Shown here: piece by piece, positions 11,083 through 21,815 of the stretch
How positions within the stretch are numbered: the stretch's first letter is position 1
Layout of the letters: each line of letters begins with the position of its first letter
Assembly (NCBI GenBank): GCA_030765055.1
Contig: CM060947.1
Span: 221,568,795-221,632,794, forward strand
Length of the DNA stretch: 64,000 bases
From: Mantis religiosa
Lineage: Eukaryota > Arthropoda > Insecta > Mantodea > Mantidae
Direction of reading: 5' to 3'
Made by a program: the position numbers and the translations under genes
Notes under the pieces: model-generated
Databases searched by the model: none
What the model was told of the DNA's origin: nothing
Seen by the model: only the letters and a program-made list of their open reading frames with translations

Positions 11083-11384
11083 TACATCAAGCCACTGTAA
11101 TGCTGAAACGAAGGAGCAGATTGAAAATGTAATCAATCGTTTACGAAACTGGTTTCAATTGAATTCTGTATAATTTTCATTAGCTTTCTCTAAATATAAG
11201 TTTCATATAAATAGTTATATTTTATGTAATATTTAAATTCGGTTCATTTTGTTTACCTACTTTCATTTGCCCTCTCCATATCAGCGCCGCCTTTGTAACG
11301 GAATTTCGCCTTAAAGGAGTTCTTTTACATTCCAATAAACATACTGACATAAGGAGAACCTTTAAGTCACAATTAGAAACATCA

Positions 11385-11455
11385 GTATGGGCCTAATTTG
11401 AACCATGGAACATTCGATCAATAGGCCAGCGAGCCACTTACGTCAACACTGGTGA
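11385..11455 (-). repeat. tRNA-like SINE fragment, family uncertain
   Basis: On the minus strand an A-box-like GTGGCTCGCTGGCC and a B-box-like GGTTCAAATTAGG are spaced as in a tRNA. No body or target duplication was found. Confidence 0.45.
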
Positions 11456-11513
11456 ATAAAAACAATCCTTCAAAAATGGATTACATTTACATAAATTTAT
11501 GCCCTTTATTGTT

Positions 11514-11518
<5 letters not shown>

Positions 11519-11550
<32 letters not shown>
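11519..11550. repeat. (TA)n microsatellite
   Basis: An uninterrupted TA dinucleotide tract of about 30 bases. Confidence 0.95.
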
Positions 11551-11551
<1 letters not shown>

Positions 11552-11631
11552 CTTAGACTTCACCTTAATTTATTTTTAATTTGAATCAAGAAATTGTTGA
11601 ATTACAAAATGAAGGAGAGCCCTAGCGCCAT

Positions 11632-11735
11632 ATTGTCAACCACAAATGTCACTATGTGGTCGCCCGGAATAGAATCCTGGCCGCCTTGGTGAGAGTCGAG
11701 TGGTCAGACTACTCGGCCACGGTTGGCCTGTGTCG
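11632..11735 (-). repeat. SINE-B head fragment
   Basis: On the minus strand the tRNA-Glu-like head is recognisable: GTGGCCGAGTAGTC, CTCTCACCAAGGCGGCC and a mutated B box, then the start of the body (TGACATTTGTGG). Diverged and truncated. Confidence 0.75.
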
Positions 11736-12826
11736 TATAGTCCTGAATTTTAATATTACCTACAGATCCACTTTCTAAGTAAGTAATACTTAAAATCACA
11801 TGTTTGCAAAGTTAACATAATTCAACTGTTTCGCAATATGAATAAATGTATAGGTATTTTTGTATTGAACAATTAAAAACATTTGAGTAAAACTTACAGG
11901 AATGTCTTTTAACAGATACGTGAGCTAAGAAAGAAAGCTACGCCAGACATTTCTCCCATGCAGCTGCCAGCAAGCATCATTCTTTTAAAAATATCAACAA
12001 AAGACTTGACGAAAGGAAGGCTATCGAAAGCAAATGAAAGACAGTTCTAAAGCAGTTCTAGGAACAATGAAAATCTGTTCACATCCAAGAGAACAAAACA
12101 CTTGATGAGAAACAGCTGCTAAGAACCACTCTCTCGCAAGGAAGAGATTATAGATTTTTTTATTTAAATGGGCGAATTAAATGGAGAAGTTCGGTGAGGG
12201 AAATCGCTGAAACTCTGGTATATATCTTGAGGAATGTTCGTTCTTGAGGACGTACCATCAGGTACAAAAGGTTGTTACCATTTCCATCAGATCACAAGTT
12301 ACGTCCCGGAAGTTCCGGCTGCTATACATCTGCGACCAGTATTGCATACTTCTCGAATGCACTAGAGGCAGATCTGGAGAATCCAAAATCAATAAGTGAA
12401 CACAAATTATATACACTGCACTAGTACTGGAATGGTACAGAACACAGTTGGGCAGCTCTGGTGTTAATTAGAATGATGACCAGCCCTCTACATAATCAGC
12501 AAATATGAACTGATAGTAAATGCAACTAGAAGAAAAATAAAATTGACTTAATATCGGTGGTCTAGTAAACAATTACGTTATAGTTAGTTCTCATGCTAAG
12601 GCCCAATATAATCTTAGAAAGTTAACCCAACATTTCATGCGAAAAAAGTTTGTTTACATTTCACGATCTCTGCTCTTATGGATATTTAGTTCCCATGCTA
12701 CGTAAATATAAAGATATTGTATGCCGCTTAAAATGTCTACACTAAGGTTACATTTGAAATATATTTTTAAGGAGTCTCTGAATCCGAGAAAAGCATTCTT
12801 AGAAAACGAACTGTGCTTTGTGTGTA
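11736..12826. other. Unassigned DNA
   Basis: Mixed composition with only short frames, and nothing recognised. Family X begins at its right edge. Confidence 0.5.
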
Positions 12827-13691
12827 TTAATTCTCCCGGGTACTAGCCTGCAAAGCTAGTAGAAGTTGTGCTAGATCACCAGGCGGCTCCAACGAGGTTT
12901 TTCGGTAGTCTTCACCTTGAGTGTTGACGCGCGTAAGTGGCGTATCCACTTCCATCCCGTCTTGACTCCATAGGACCAGACGGTGAGGCTTGTTAGTCTC
13001 TAGGTCTTGCCCTATGGAAAGCCCCACGGAGGACGCCGAGCGCCCTTTGGGACAGCTCGGATACTCCCTGGTCGAAGTAGGCCCCGGTCCAGTTCCTACG
13101 GGTTCAGGACTAATGGGAGTAGAACCTCTGGCTCAACAACTATGCTTTGTGTGTTTCCGTAGGGGAGGGGATCCGTCCACTTCAGCTGCCAAAGTGCGGG
13201 CGCTGCGGACCCTTAGCACTCGTGGTACTTCTGACGTTACTAGAGGAACCTCGGGCCGAACATCTGATCCCCTCCGTTGGGTGTTGTTCGGATTGGGATG
13301 GCTTCGAGTGTGTTCCCGATACCCGTGGGAATCGGGTACGTCTTCGGACGGGGTTGAGGGAAGCCATTAATTCTCCCGGGTACTAGCCTGCAAAGCTAGT
13401 AGAAGGTGTGATAGATCACCAGGTGGCCCCACCTTTGGTGTTGGCACGCGTAAGTGGCGTATCCACTTCCATCCCGTCTTGAGTCCATTGGACCAGATGG
13501 GGGGGCTTGTTAGGTAACAAGGTCTTGTCCTACGGAAAGCCCCACGGAGGACGCCGAGTGACCTTTGGGACAGCTCGGAAAACTCCCTGATTGAAAGAGG
13601 CCCGGGTCCAGTTCCTACGGGTTCAGGACTAATGGGAGCAGAACCTCTGGGCTCAACTGTGCTTTGTGTGTGCGTCTATGAATAACATATC

Positions 13692-13760
<69 letters not shown>
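12827..13760 (+). repeat. Family X: GC-rich retroposon dimer with poly(A) tail
   Basis: A GC-rich island in AT-rich DNA. A block starting ATTAATTCTCCCGGGTACTA and containing CCTGCAAAGCTAGTAGAAG occurs at 12827 and again at 13366; both copies run through GGAAAGCCCCACGGAGGACG to GCTTTGTGTG. Between them lies a second segment beginning TTTCCGTAGGGGAGGGGATC at 13154. A minus-strand copy at 20630-20932 starts at the same TTTCCGTAGGGG, which suggests that is the true 5' end. The locus is then a 5'-truncated unit followed by a complete unit of about 540 bp ending in 61 adenines (13700-13760). Frames through it (12990-13370) lack known motifs. It could be a SINE-like retroposon or the end region of an unknown LINE. 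Confidence 0.75.
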
Positions 13761-13763
<3 letters not shown>

Positions 13764-14700
13764 TTCTCCGGTCAACATATGTTCAAGAGAATACTTCAAC
13801 ACCAGAATACCCTGAAACACGGAATATTTTCTGAAAAAGTTTGATTTTAATGAAACACTCTTTTGAATTTGATTAGAATACAACGGGTTAAATATATCTT
13901 CAAGACATGTGAAAGTAAACCGTAACGGCTACAAAAAATCTTAGAAAAAAGTATACTTTTATAGAGTGAACCATTTTTGAGTTATTCTTTACTTGTTTAA
14001 ATATTTAAAAAGTTATCTCTAATGGAGAGTCATTATTCATTTTTATCTCCGGCCATGCAAAGAGAATTGAATTACAAAGGCATCACATAGTTTTCTTTTC
14101 TTAAAGGATTTGCCTAGCACTCAAATCTTAATATGTTCCTATATTCCCTTTCTTCTATAAAATGACATGTTTTAAAGCCATTTCTGCAATGTCTATCTCG
14201 ATTTGCATCATGCCGATGGAAGGAAATGGATATTTAGAAATGTTTTGTTCAAGATTAGAGCAAGTCATGATTTTTCTATACAAATTTACATATTTTTTAC
14301 GAAATTTTATCCTACATTCTCTAACGAGTGTATAGTAAGTTGTACATAGAATGGCAAATTAATATAAATGTTTCATTGAAAATACTAGCTTAAAAGCTTC
14401 CTAAACTTCCTCCCTAAAACACATACAGCAATGAATTCTCGTGCACCTTCCTCTCATGTGCTTTTCCTCAGTTGCATATATTGCCGTCGTACACAGGGTG
14501 ACGGCGCAAATGTTCGGCTATTGAACGTGTTCCAACACGTCCGGGCCGCTAAAAATTGTAACTATATTACCACTAGACTAGAGAGAGGGGACCAATCAAA
14601 GAACCGGAAACTTTCCTCAACAGTGTTAGCAAAAATGCTGTAACGATACACGAGTGTTCCCGAATTCTCCATAATACCACATACATTCAAAGATTACATG
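13761..14700. other. Unassigned AT-rich DNA
   Basis: No motif or repeat was recognised. A 70-residue frame at 14431-14643 is judged random. Confidence 0.5.
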
Positions 14701-14729
14701 AAGTGCTGATAATGATTATTCTGTCACTG

Positions 14730-14910
14730 AGTTCATTACTCGAGTATGCAGAAATCATGGTAAGGTCCGTGGCTATTGGCCCATGAAAAACGAGCTAAAG
14801 GTTTCTTGTTATTTGGCTCGCTGTAAGGCTTGTCAACCTAAGACCGGATGTAGTAGTATAATTTTTGCCAGGAAGTACCGTAATGTTACAGTCCCATTTT
14901 ATGAGGGTCT
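14730..14910 (+). pseudogene. Possible retroelement integrase zinc-finger remnant
   Basis: A plus-strand frame reads GKVRGYWPMKNELK followed by ARCKACQPKTG. The spacing YWPxMK...CxxCQ is reminiscent of the HHCC zinc-binding region of gypsy-type integrases. No flanking integrase core, LTR or reverse transcriptase is seen, so this is weak and could be chance. Confidence 0.25.
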
Positions 14911-14999
14911 GGTGAAAGTTCCCGGGCCACACATATATAGCCCAATGGGTTAGTTTGACGGATAGATCACAAAGTGCAACTCTAGACTAGCTGTTCTCA

Positions 15000-16095
15000 C
15001 AGTTACATGTCAATGGATATTTTAGTTTTTGAATGACAGCATTTCAAACAAGACAAATGTAAAGGTTTCATTCAAATGGTGTATTTGGAAAAACCAGCAG
15101 GAATTAATTACTTCCATTTGAAAGACTTAAACCAAAGTTATCAAGAAGGAAATGGACAGTACACTGAAAGACTCTACCCTTCATATGCAATGATTAAAAG
15201 GTGTGTTGCAGAATTTAAAATGGGACGTGCGAGTACTAGTGATGAGCTTCACACTGGACGCCCTGTGGAAGTCCCAGCTCCAGAGGTAATTGAAAAAATC
15301 CATCGTTTATTCCTGGAAAACCGCCGATTAAAGTTGTTTGAGAGAGCAGAGGCCCTAAACACACCAAAAGAACGTACAGATAATATTTTAGGTAATTTTT
15401 GGGGGTTTTATAAGATCAGTACAAGTTGGGTGCCGCGTTTGACGACACCTGATCGAAGGTTGCAAAGAAGGTCTATTTGTCTTCAGAATTTGGAGCTGTA
15501 TCTTAAACATGCCAGAGAATTCTTGAGACGACATATTACCATGGATGAAACTTGTATACATCACTACACTTCAGAAAGTAAATCACAACCAAAACAGTGG
15601 GTTGCACCTGGTGAACCAACTCCAAAAAGACAGTCAATTTTCTCAGCTGAGAAGGTTACGGCAAGTGCATTATGGCATACACAGGGATTACATTTATTGA
15701 TTACATGGAAGAGGATTAAAATATCACTGTTGACTACTACGCAAGCCCACTGAAACGTTTGAATAATGAGGTGTAAAGAAAAAGACTTCATTTGGCAAAG
15801 AAAGAAATCTCATTTATTCACGACAATACTCCGGCCCATCGTGCAGTCCCTGCAATGGGGAAAATGTGCGAATTAAATGTAGAATTGCTTGAACATCCAC
15901 CAGATCTAGCACCCACCCAGTGACTACCACTTGTTCCTGAACCTCAAAACATTTCTTGGAGGACGAAGATCTCGCTGCAATGAGATCATTGATGCAGTAA
16001 ACAGCCCTTTTGAACCATGGTTTAATAAAGTAGAACACGATATGAGAAATGTGTTAGCCTTTCTGGAGATGTTGAGAAATAAAGAATGATTTTTT
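15000..16095 (+). mobile_element. Mariner element C, frameshifted transposase
   Basis: The 225-residue frame at 15076-15753 carries the mariner N-terminus (PSYAMIKRCVAEFKMGR, TGRPVEVPAPEVIEKIH), a weakened second helix-turn-helix, WVPRLTTPDRR, and the first catalytic motif MDETCIHHYT near 15540. A frameshift near 15680 moves the frame to GITFIDYMEED. It then continues out of the first frame as FIHDNTPAHRA (second catalytic Asp, near 15815), PPDLAP and DYHLFLNLKTFLGGR. A second frameshift and stop fall exactly at the LAP-SD motif. TIRs could not be identified, so the boundaries are approximate. It is inactive and differs in sequence from elements A, B, E and F. Confidence 0.82.
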
Positions 16096-16099
16096 ATTG

Positions 16100-16718
16100 T
16101 GAGACCCGGACCTGAGCTTATTGCACATACACGGCGAGTACAGGGTATGTATACTCTGTTCAGATATAATCATGTCTTCTGGACAGTAACGTGTCATACA
16201 TCGGCAGGCGCAAGAAATCATAACATATATAGACACATGCAGCTCCCAATCGCTTTATTTGTGTTTCATAACTTACTGTACGTCAACTTACTAATATTTC
16301 ACTCCTCTAATCGACCAGATAATGGATGATCACAGCGTTGGTCACTTGAAGGTCAATACGCCTCAATACTATCGAGTATTGGCGCGCTGCGCGAACGGTT
16401 ACCATGGATTTATGTTTGGTAAGATATAACTCAAAGATAACGCACTCCTTGTTCCACGTGGAGTGAATATCTTTCTGTAATTTGTGATTCATGCGAATTT
16501 CATTGACTGAAGTGATGCGTTCATTGGTGCTTAGGACAGGGTCGGGATGCGCAGCAGTCCCCCTCTCAATGTAACAAGAATAATCAGTGCGTTATCTGAG
16601 AAGTTTCTATTAACAAAGATAAAAATATATGGTATCTGTTGGAGCAGAAGGACTATAATACAAAATTCCTTCCCAATGTAGCGGGCTTAAAAGGTTATTC
16701 ATAGAACATTTAAAAATA
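16100..16718. other. Unassigned DNA with a short palindrome
   Basis: CAATACT and AGTATTG form a hairpin around ATCG near 16364-16381, next to GCGCGCTGCGCG. No gene was recognised. Confidence 0.5.
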
Positions 16719-16720
16719 TA

Positions 16721-17633
16721 CGAGGGCTGTTCAATAAAGAATCACCAAAATCTTTTATTGACGACGTACCTTTACTCATCCTCATAATTTTGATGGAGCT
16801 TCTCAAAATAGTCTCCCCTGTATGCAATGCACTTGTCCCAGCGTTTCTGCCCGTCTCCAAAGACATGCTGGAGACCATTTTTGAGAGATCCTTCAAAGTC
16901 GCATCCGCAGCCTTCACCAATGCTTCTGATGATGGATAATGCTTCCCACGAAGGCATCTTTTCAAGTTAGGGAATAGAAAAGTTACTTGGGGCTAAATCC
17001 GGACTACAGGGATGTTGAGCGATGCACCTCACATTGATTTTGCAAGATATTGAGCAAAAACATTGGCAATATGTAACCACGCATTATCGTGGTGCACCAT
17101 CCAGTCTGCTTCACGGAAATGTGGTCTTTTGCACCTAATATGGACTTGCAATGTTTTCATATCATCCCTGTAGTATTGTTCAGTTACTGATGTGTGTGCA
17201 GGTACAACATACTGATAAACCATTCCATGAATATCGAAGAATGAGATGACCATAACCTTTCCAGCAGAAGCAACCACTTTTGATTTTATTGAGGTTGGTG
17301 ATGAAGGAGATTTCCACACTGAGCTTTGCTGTTTGTTCTCAGGATCAATATGATGTGGCCAAGTATCATCAGCAGTGATTTAGTTTGAAAGAAACTCTGG
17401 ATCTTCCTCTAACATCAACTTTAACTGTATGTTAGCTCCATTGCAGCGGTAGGCGATACTGAACATGTCTGAACTTGCCTGGCTCTCACAGGTGGGAACC
17501 AGGAGTACCAACAATGAAACTACTACGGCGCGTTTGTTTCACATTAAGCTAACGGAATATAATAAGATTGAATTTTAGTGCTAAAAATTATGAACGTAAA
17601 AAATTATGATGGCTATTTTTTGAACAGCCCTCG
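16721..17633 (-). mobile_element. Mariner B, internal-deletion copy 1
   Basis: TIR CGAGGGCTGTTCAATAAAGA lies at 16721 and its complement ends at 17633, with TA flanks (16719-16720, 17634-17635). It is 913 bp long against 1279 bp for the copy at 36299. Minus-strand frames show SSVWKSPSSPTS, a central part around VHHDNAWLH (second catalytic Asp), and a C-terminus at 16957-16772 with KRWDKCIAYRGDYFE. The helix-turn-helix region is absent: the 5' leader (CTGCAATGGAG) joins directly to the sequence just before the first catalytic motif, which itself is degraded (ADDTW). The same junction occurs in the copy at 58019. Confidence 0.9.
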
Positions 17634-17635
17634 TA

Positions 17636-18660
17636 TTTTTATGTCAGTATCTGAAACATATGGCTCCAATCACCATCGTCCGTGGTGTATCATGTTGGAG
17701 CGGTTTTTGTACGTACTCTCCTGCAGCACACGAGGTAAAATATTACTCTTTCAAATTCAGTAGACAATAATTTGAACTCAGCCGTTGCTAAGTCATAAAC
17801 CGTATATTTAAATTGCTTTGAAGTAGGTTATTTCATCTATAAAGCATTGAAGTAATTTGTAATTTACTCTTGGCAGGCTCATGTATATTTTGTAACTTTA
17901 GTTGAAGATTTGTCTGACATATAGTCATGGCCATTTTTGATAAAATTTAAAACGATATGAAGTTACCAATTTTAATATGTATGAATGGTTTTCATGTCAC
18001 TATCTGTTTGGTAATAATTAGCTGCAAAGTTCGGAGTTTTTAATTATATACACTCTACCTGGCTCTTCTCTAGAAATAGCTTTTTGAGGTCGTGGGTGTG
18101 TGTTCTTATATACTTATTGATATCGAATATTCTGTCCACTTGTCATACAATAACTGTGTAAATAAAAAGATAAATGAATTTGCAAGTGTTGAGTTTAGCG
18201 AGAAACCTGGCGAACACTGTCACCAATCACGTAGGCTTACCAGGAGGACGGCCTATGATAGTTAAACAAAGAAATGCAATCATCATCAGATTAGCGTTGC
18301 TAGGAGAAGTACTGTTGACGTCATGTTGCCTGAATATTCCAGAAACAGTGCGTCGCCTGTCGACAAAGATGTTGAGTGCAAACATATGTCACTCTGTTAT
18401 GAGCTATCACGCCACTTAGCCGCGTTTCATGTTGCATAATAATCCTGTCACTGTGATCTAAGGTATCGTATGACGTGCAGCTTGGCAAATTTCTAACCAA
18501 TTTCAACAACCGTGATCATAGTTCCTCAATGCACACCACCAAATTTACTGGAATGCCAGTAAACTATATATTCGTGTAGGTATATGACCTAGGCATTTCC
18601 CTATGACTTATTTTGTTTCTCTTTTACTGTTGTAGGTTTTTATTTTCTTACATAAATATA
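17636..18660. other. Unassigned AT-rich DNA
   Basis: Nothing was recognised. A plus frame at 18174-18419 has no motif. Confidence 0.5.
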
Positions 18661-19134
18661 CTAATGCCCGATTTCACCAACAGATGTTAAAATCGATGTT
18701 AACAAATGTAACGTAACAATTGTCACAGCGCTAACAAAGACGTTAAACTTTTGCGTTTCACCAACCTGTTTTCTGAAAATGTTAATTAACACCTACCTAC
18801 CCGTTAACGCCAAGAAACTAGTAAATATCATAGCTATTAGAAAGCTGTGGATGAGTTGTAGTATTTTCTGAAAGTACTGCGATGCCCTTTTGTGTCCATT
18901 TGCGTCTGCACACAGCCGAAAGACATGCTAATTGGTACCGAAGTATAAGAATATCGTGGAAAATAAGAGGACGGATGCGGTGAATATGAAAAGACAGAGG
19001 TCACATGGAAAAACACTGGAAACGAATTTAATTCAAATGCATGTGTCACTACTAGAAGCACGAAACAACTGCGTCATTATTACGTAAATTTAAAACGATG
19101 TGCGAAGGAGGACAAGTGACGAGTGACTTAAACG
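18661..19134 (+). pseudogene. Myb/SANT-like (Harbinger-associated) domain fossil
   Basis: The left end reads GCCCGATTTCACCAACAG, a form common at insect DNA-transposon termini. Downstream, shifted plus frames give YRGKxENKRTDAV-like sequence near 18950-18985, then NTGNEFNSN and STKQLRHYYVNLKRCAKEDK with a stop near 19120. This is the pattern of zeste/Myb-SANT-like DNA-binding domains often encoded as the second gene of PIF/Harbinger elements. There are at least two frameshifts and no matching right terminus, so the element is partial. The strongest support is the KQLRxYYVNLKR segment. Confidence 0.55.
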
Positions 19135-19603
19135 TTTCAAGACGGGAGGTGGACAATTTATTATCCACATAATTCAGTGAATTATAAAATCGCAAAGTTA
19201 TTAATACTTGAAGGTAAGGCGAGATCGGTATATTCCTTTCGATGCATGTTTTAACTCATTATTACGTAAATTTAAAACGAGTTGCGAAAGACAAGTGACT
19301 TGAACGTTTCAAGACGGGAGGTGGGAGAGTGTTATCCACATAATTCAGTGAATTATGACATAGCAGAGCTATTAATACTTGAAGAAAAGGCGAGATCGAC
19401 ATATTTCTTTCGATGCATGTTCTAACTCAGTATTACGTAAATGTTAAACGAGGAGCGAAGAAGGACAAGTGACTTGAAAGTGTCAAGATGGGAGGTGGAC
19501 AGTGTATTATCCACATAATTCAGTGAATTATAAAATGGCAAAGTTATTAATACTTGAAGCAATGGCGAGTTTGGAATATTCCTTTCGGTGCATGTTCTAA
19601 CCT
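19075..19603 (+). repeat. Three-copy tandem repeat, 171-182 bp period
   Basis: Units start at 19075, 19257 and 19428 with CATTATTACGTAAATTTAAAACG or variants. Each includes the phrases CAAGACGGGAGGTGG and ATCCACATAATTCAGTGAATT and ends with GATGCATGTT-like sequence. The first 45 bases of each unit encode the end of the Myb/SANT-like domain (YYVNLKRxAK), so the repeat is a triplication of the gene's 3' end plus flank. Confidence 0.9.
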
Positions 19604-19689
19604 CTCTTGTATTTTCGCAGTAACCTTCATAGCAACATGTTTTGACAGTCTATAACTCTGTTAAAAAAACTGTTAGCTCGTCACAATAA

Positions 19690-20629
19690 TTTCTCATTGT
19701 AGGCCGTACTATATAGTCAATGAATTTGAGTACTTAGGAGAAAGGTTGAATAACAATGGAAAGTAGGGAGCACACGGGAGAAAATTTGAAGCAAAAGGAA
19801 GGGCGACAATGAATTGAATAAGAATATGCAAATATAAACTAGAAATGACAACCAAATGGTCAGAAATAATGTACAAAGCACTAGTTGAATCCAAAATGTT
19901 GTATGCAATGGAGATATGGGGGGGAGCACAGAGGTAAACAAAACGGTGCACCTAAACTACAAAAGGTTTTGTAAAGAGCTGCTAGGCCGACCAAGGTCAC
20001 TACCTAGGTAAGTAGTTTTAGTAGAATTAGAAAAGACAAGAAAAAATATAATAATAGTAATGGAAAGAATAATAACATTTTGGTATAGGAGTTTGGTTGA
20101 AGAAGCAGGGGAAATTATGCAATTATGCATGAGATAGCAAAAAAGATTAGGTAACTCAAATAGTTGGTGGGTAGAGATAGGACTTATGGAAAAGTAGGAA
20201 TGGGAGATATATGGAGATTAGAGAAAAGGAATATATGCGATGTGGGTAAATTAATGAAATGCAGAATATAAGATATAGGAAGACAGGAAGTGTGGGAAGT
20301 CTAGAAAATATGAAATCATTACAATTTTACAAGCAAATAAAAAGAAATGGGGGACGAGAAGCACATGTAGATTACTGCAATTGGCAGAGAGAGAAGGGTT
20401 AGCATGGATGAGAACAGGAATAATATTTCTAAGAGGGATAAGAGGTAGGGAAAACAGAATTTATGAAGTGTATGGGGGAAATAGCATAGAACACTATGTA
20501 ACAGAACGCGAGGTGGTTGAAATTAGTAGAAAAAACGTTTGGGAAGAAAAATGGAAGTAGAGAAGAGGATAGTAGCTATAAAAATATTAACGTACAGGGA
20601 GGAAAAGAAGCTATGAAGTATTGGTAAGT
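19690..20629 (+). pseudogene. LINE reverse-transcriptase C-terminal remnant
   Basis: The plus-strand frames, joined across several stops and shifts, have the order typical of the end of a non-LTR retrotransposon ORF2. They read NEFEYLGERLNNNGK, then KYKLEMTTKWSEIMYKALVE, MLYAMEIWG and a LLGRPRSLPR-like segment. Further on come FWYRSLVEEAGE and GLAWMRTGIIFLRGIRGREN. The catalytic YxDD part of the reverse transcriptase is missing upstream, where the tandem repeat lies. A family X copy interrupts or ends it at 20630. Inactive. Confidence 0.7.
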
Positions 20630-20932
20630 TTCCTGGTGATGTAGCACACCTTCTACTAGCTCTGTAGGCTAGCACCCGGGACCTTTTAGGCAACCCCCTA
20701 CCCCCTCCAGGAGGTCTAAGCCCGGCCCGGTGTACCTGATATCTCGCGGGTGTGGGGAACACACTGCCGGCTCGAGCCCAACCCAATCCGAAAATTTCCC
20801 ATTCGTTAGGGGCTCGAATGTTCGACCCGAGGTTCCTCTTGGTATTGTCAGAGGTACCACTAGTGCTAGGGCCCGCAGCGCTCGCACTACGGCAGCTGAA
20901 GGGGACGAATCCCCTCCCCTACGGAAATTAGA
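20630..20932 (-). repeat. Family X copy, 3'-truncated
   Basis: On the minus strand it begins TTTCCGTAGGGGAGGGGAT at 20932 and continues through GAGGAACCTCGGGTCGAACA to AGCTAGTAGAAGGTGTGCTA, ending at ATCACCAGG near 20630. It matches the second segment of the 13-kb locus and defines the unit's 5' end. Frames contain RGTSGRTFEPL, comparable to RGTSGRTSDPL at 13 kb, so the family may once have been coding. Confidence 0.78.
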
Positions 20933-21265
20933 AAAGACAGATTAAATTCAAAATACTATAATGGGAGTTACAGGATGAAGTGTTTTTGAAAAAAGTTAAG
21001 TCTTTAATTTTTGAACATGCTGGCAATATGTCCTGCAAAATTTACTCACGTTGAACTTAAAAACGTATTTTTGTCACAATATATTTCAAAAATACATCTG
21101 AGTTAGTATTACGGATATAATCTCTTTCGTGACACTGAAGTCGGTCGTATGGATATTTAAAATAGCTGCAGACACACTAATACATAGTGGTGTTATTGTA
21201 TTACTTTTTAATTCATCTTCGTCTTTACTGAATCACCATTATTCAGTTTTCTAGATTGCCACTAA
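20933..21265. other. Unassigned AT-rich DNA
   Basis: No feature was recognised. Confidence 0.5.
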
Positions 21266-21490
21266 TGCCGATAGCGTGGTGGTAGCATGTCTGCGTCACG
21301 TTCAAGGGGTCCCGGGCTCTAATCTCGGTCAGGGTCAGTTACCTGCAAAGGTTTTGCCGTGGTTTTCCATTATCCTGAAAGGCGAATGTCGGGTAACTCT
21401 AAGCTCCATTAACCCCGGACTCATTGGAGCATCATTCCACTCATTTCATTCATCGTCATATAGGTACTACTTAAAGTTGTAGGACGTGAA
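21266..21490 (+). repeat. SINE-C (tRNA-derived)
   Basis: The tRNA-like head has A-box GATAGCGTGGTGGTAGCATG and a degraded B box. The body carries GTTACCTG, GGTTTTCC, GTCGGGTAACTCTAAGCTCC and a GGACGTGA-like tail. The most diverged of seven copies. Confidence 0.82.
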
Positions 21491-21542
21491 GTATACGGGA
21501 GGGCCTGTGAAATTTAACTTTTGGGAGAACAAAAGCATTGAG

Positions 21543-21804
21543 GCTGGCACCGTAGCTCAATCAGTACTGCCTGCCGTGCTAGGGTCCAAGGTTCCGCGCC
21601 CGGCAGTGGGGGTGGAGATTTTTCTCCGACCAAGATAATTCCCCATCTACCTCAGTATGGAAATATGGATGAGAGTGCGAATGTGTGCGTCATCTAAAGA
21701 GTAAAACGCAATGAATACGAGTTAGCACCTTCGATATGTTCTAAAGGAGAACGGCCGCCGATATGACCATTGGAGTTAAAGGCGGTGTATAAATGGAACA
21801 CAAT
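21543..21804 (+). repeat. SINE-D (tRNA-derived) with TSD
   Basis: The head is GCTGGCACCGTAGCTCAATC with a degraded B box, and the body holds GATTTTTCTCC and GGAGAACGGCCGCCGATATG. A perfect 11-bp target duplication AAAGCATTGAG lies at 21532-21542 and 21805-21815. The same family occurs inverted at 30758. Confidence 0.88.
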
Positions 21805-21815
21805 AAAGCATTGAG

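Noticed and set aside
12990..13370. 126-residue plus frame as a real protein
   Set aside because: It crosses the junction of two repeat units and has no domain; open mainly because the region is GC-rich. A decayed coding origin of the repeat cannot be excluded.
13653..13883. Minus frame with a long phenylalanine run
   Set aside because: Antisense of the 61-A tail of family X.
14730..14910. Endogenous retrovirus insertion
   Set aside because: Only a weak zinc-finger-like trace; no reverse transcriptase, protease, envelope or LTR pair nearby.
19075..19603. CRISPR-like array
   Set aside because: Only three long (170-182 bp) diverged units without short conserved repeats and unique spacers, and the host is a eukaryote.
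18661..19700. Complete Harbinger element with both TIRs
   Set aside because: No reverse complement of the left end (GATTTCACCAAC) was found on the right; only a weak inverted similarity near 19650-19690.
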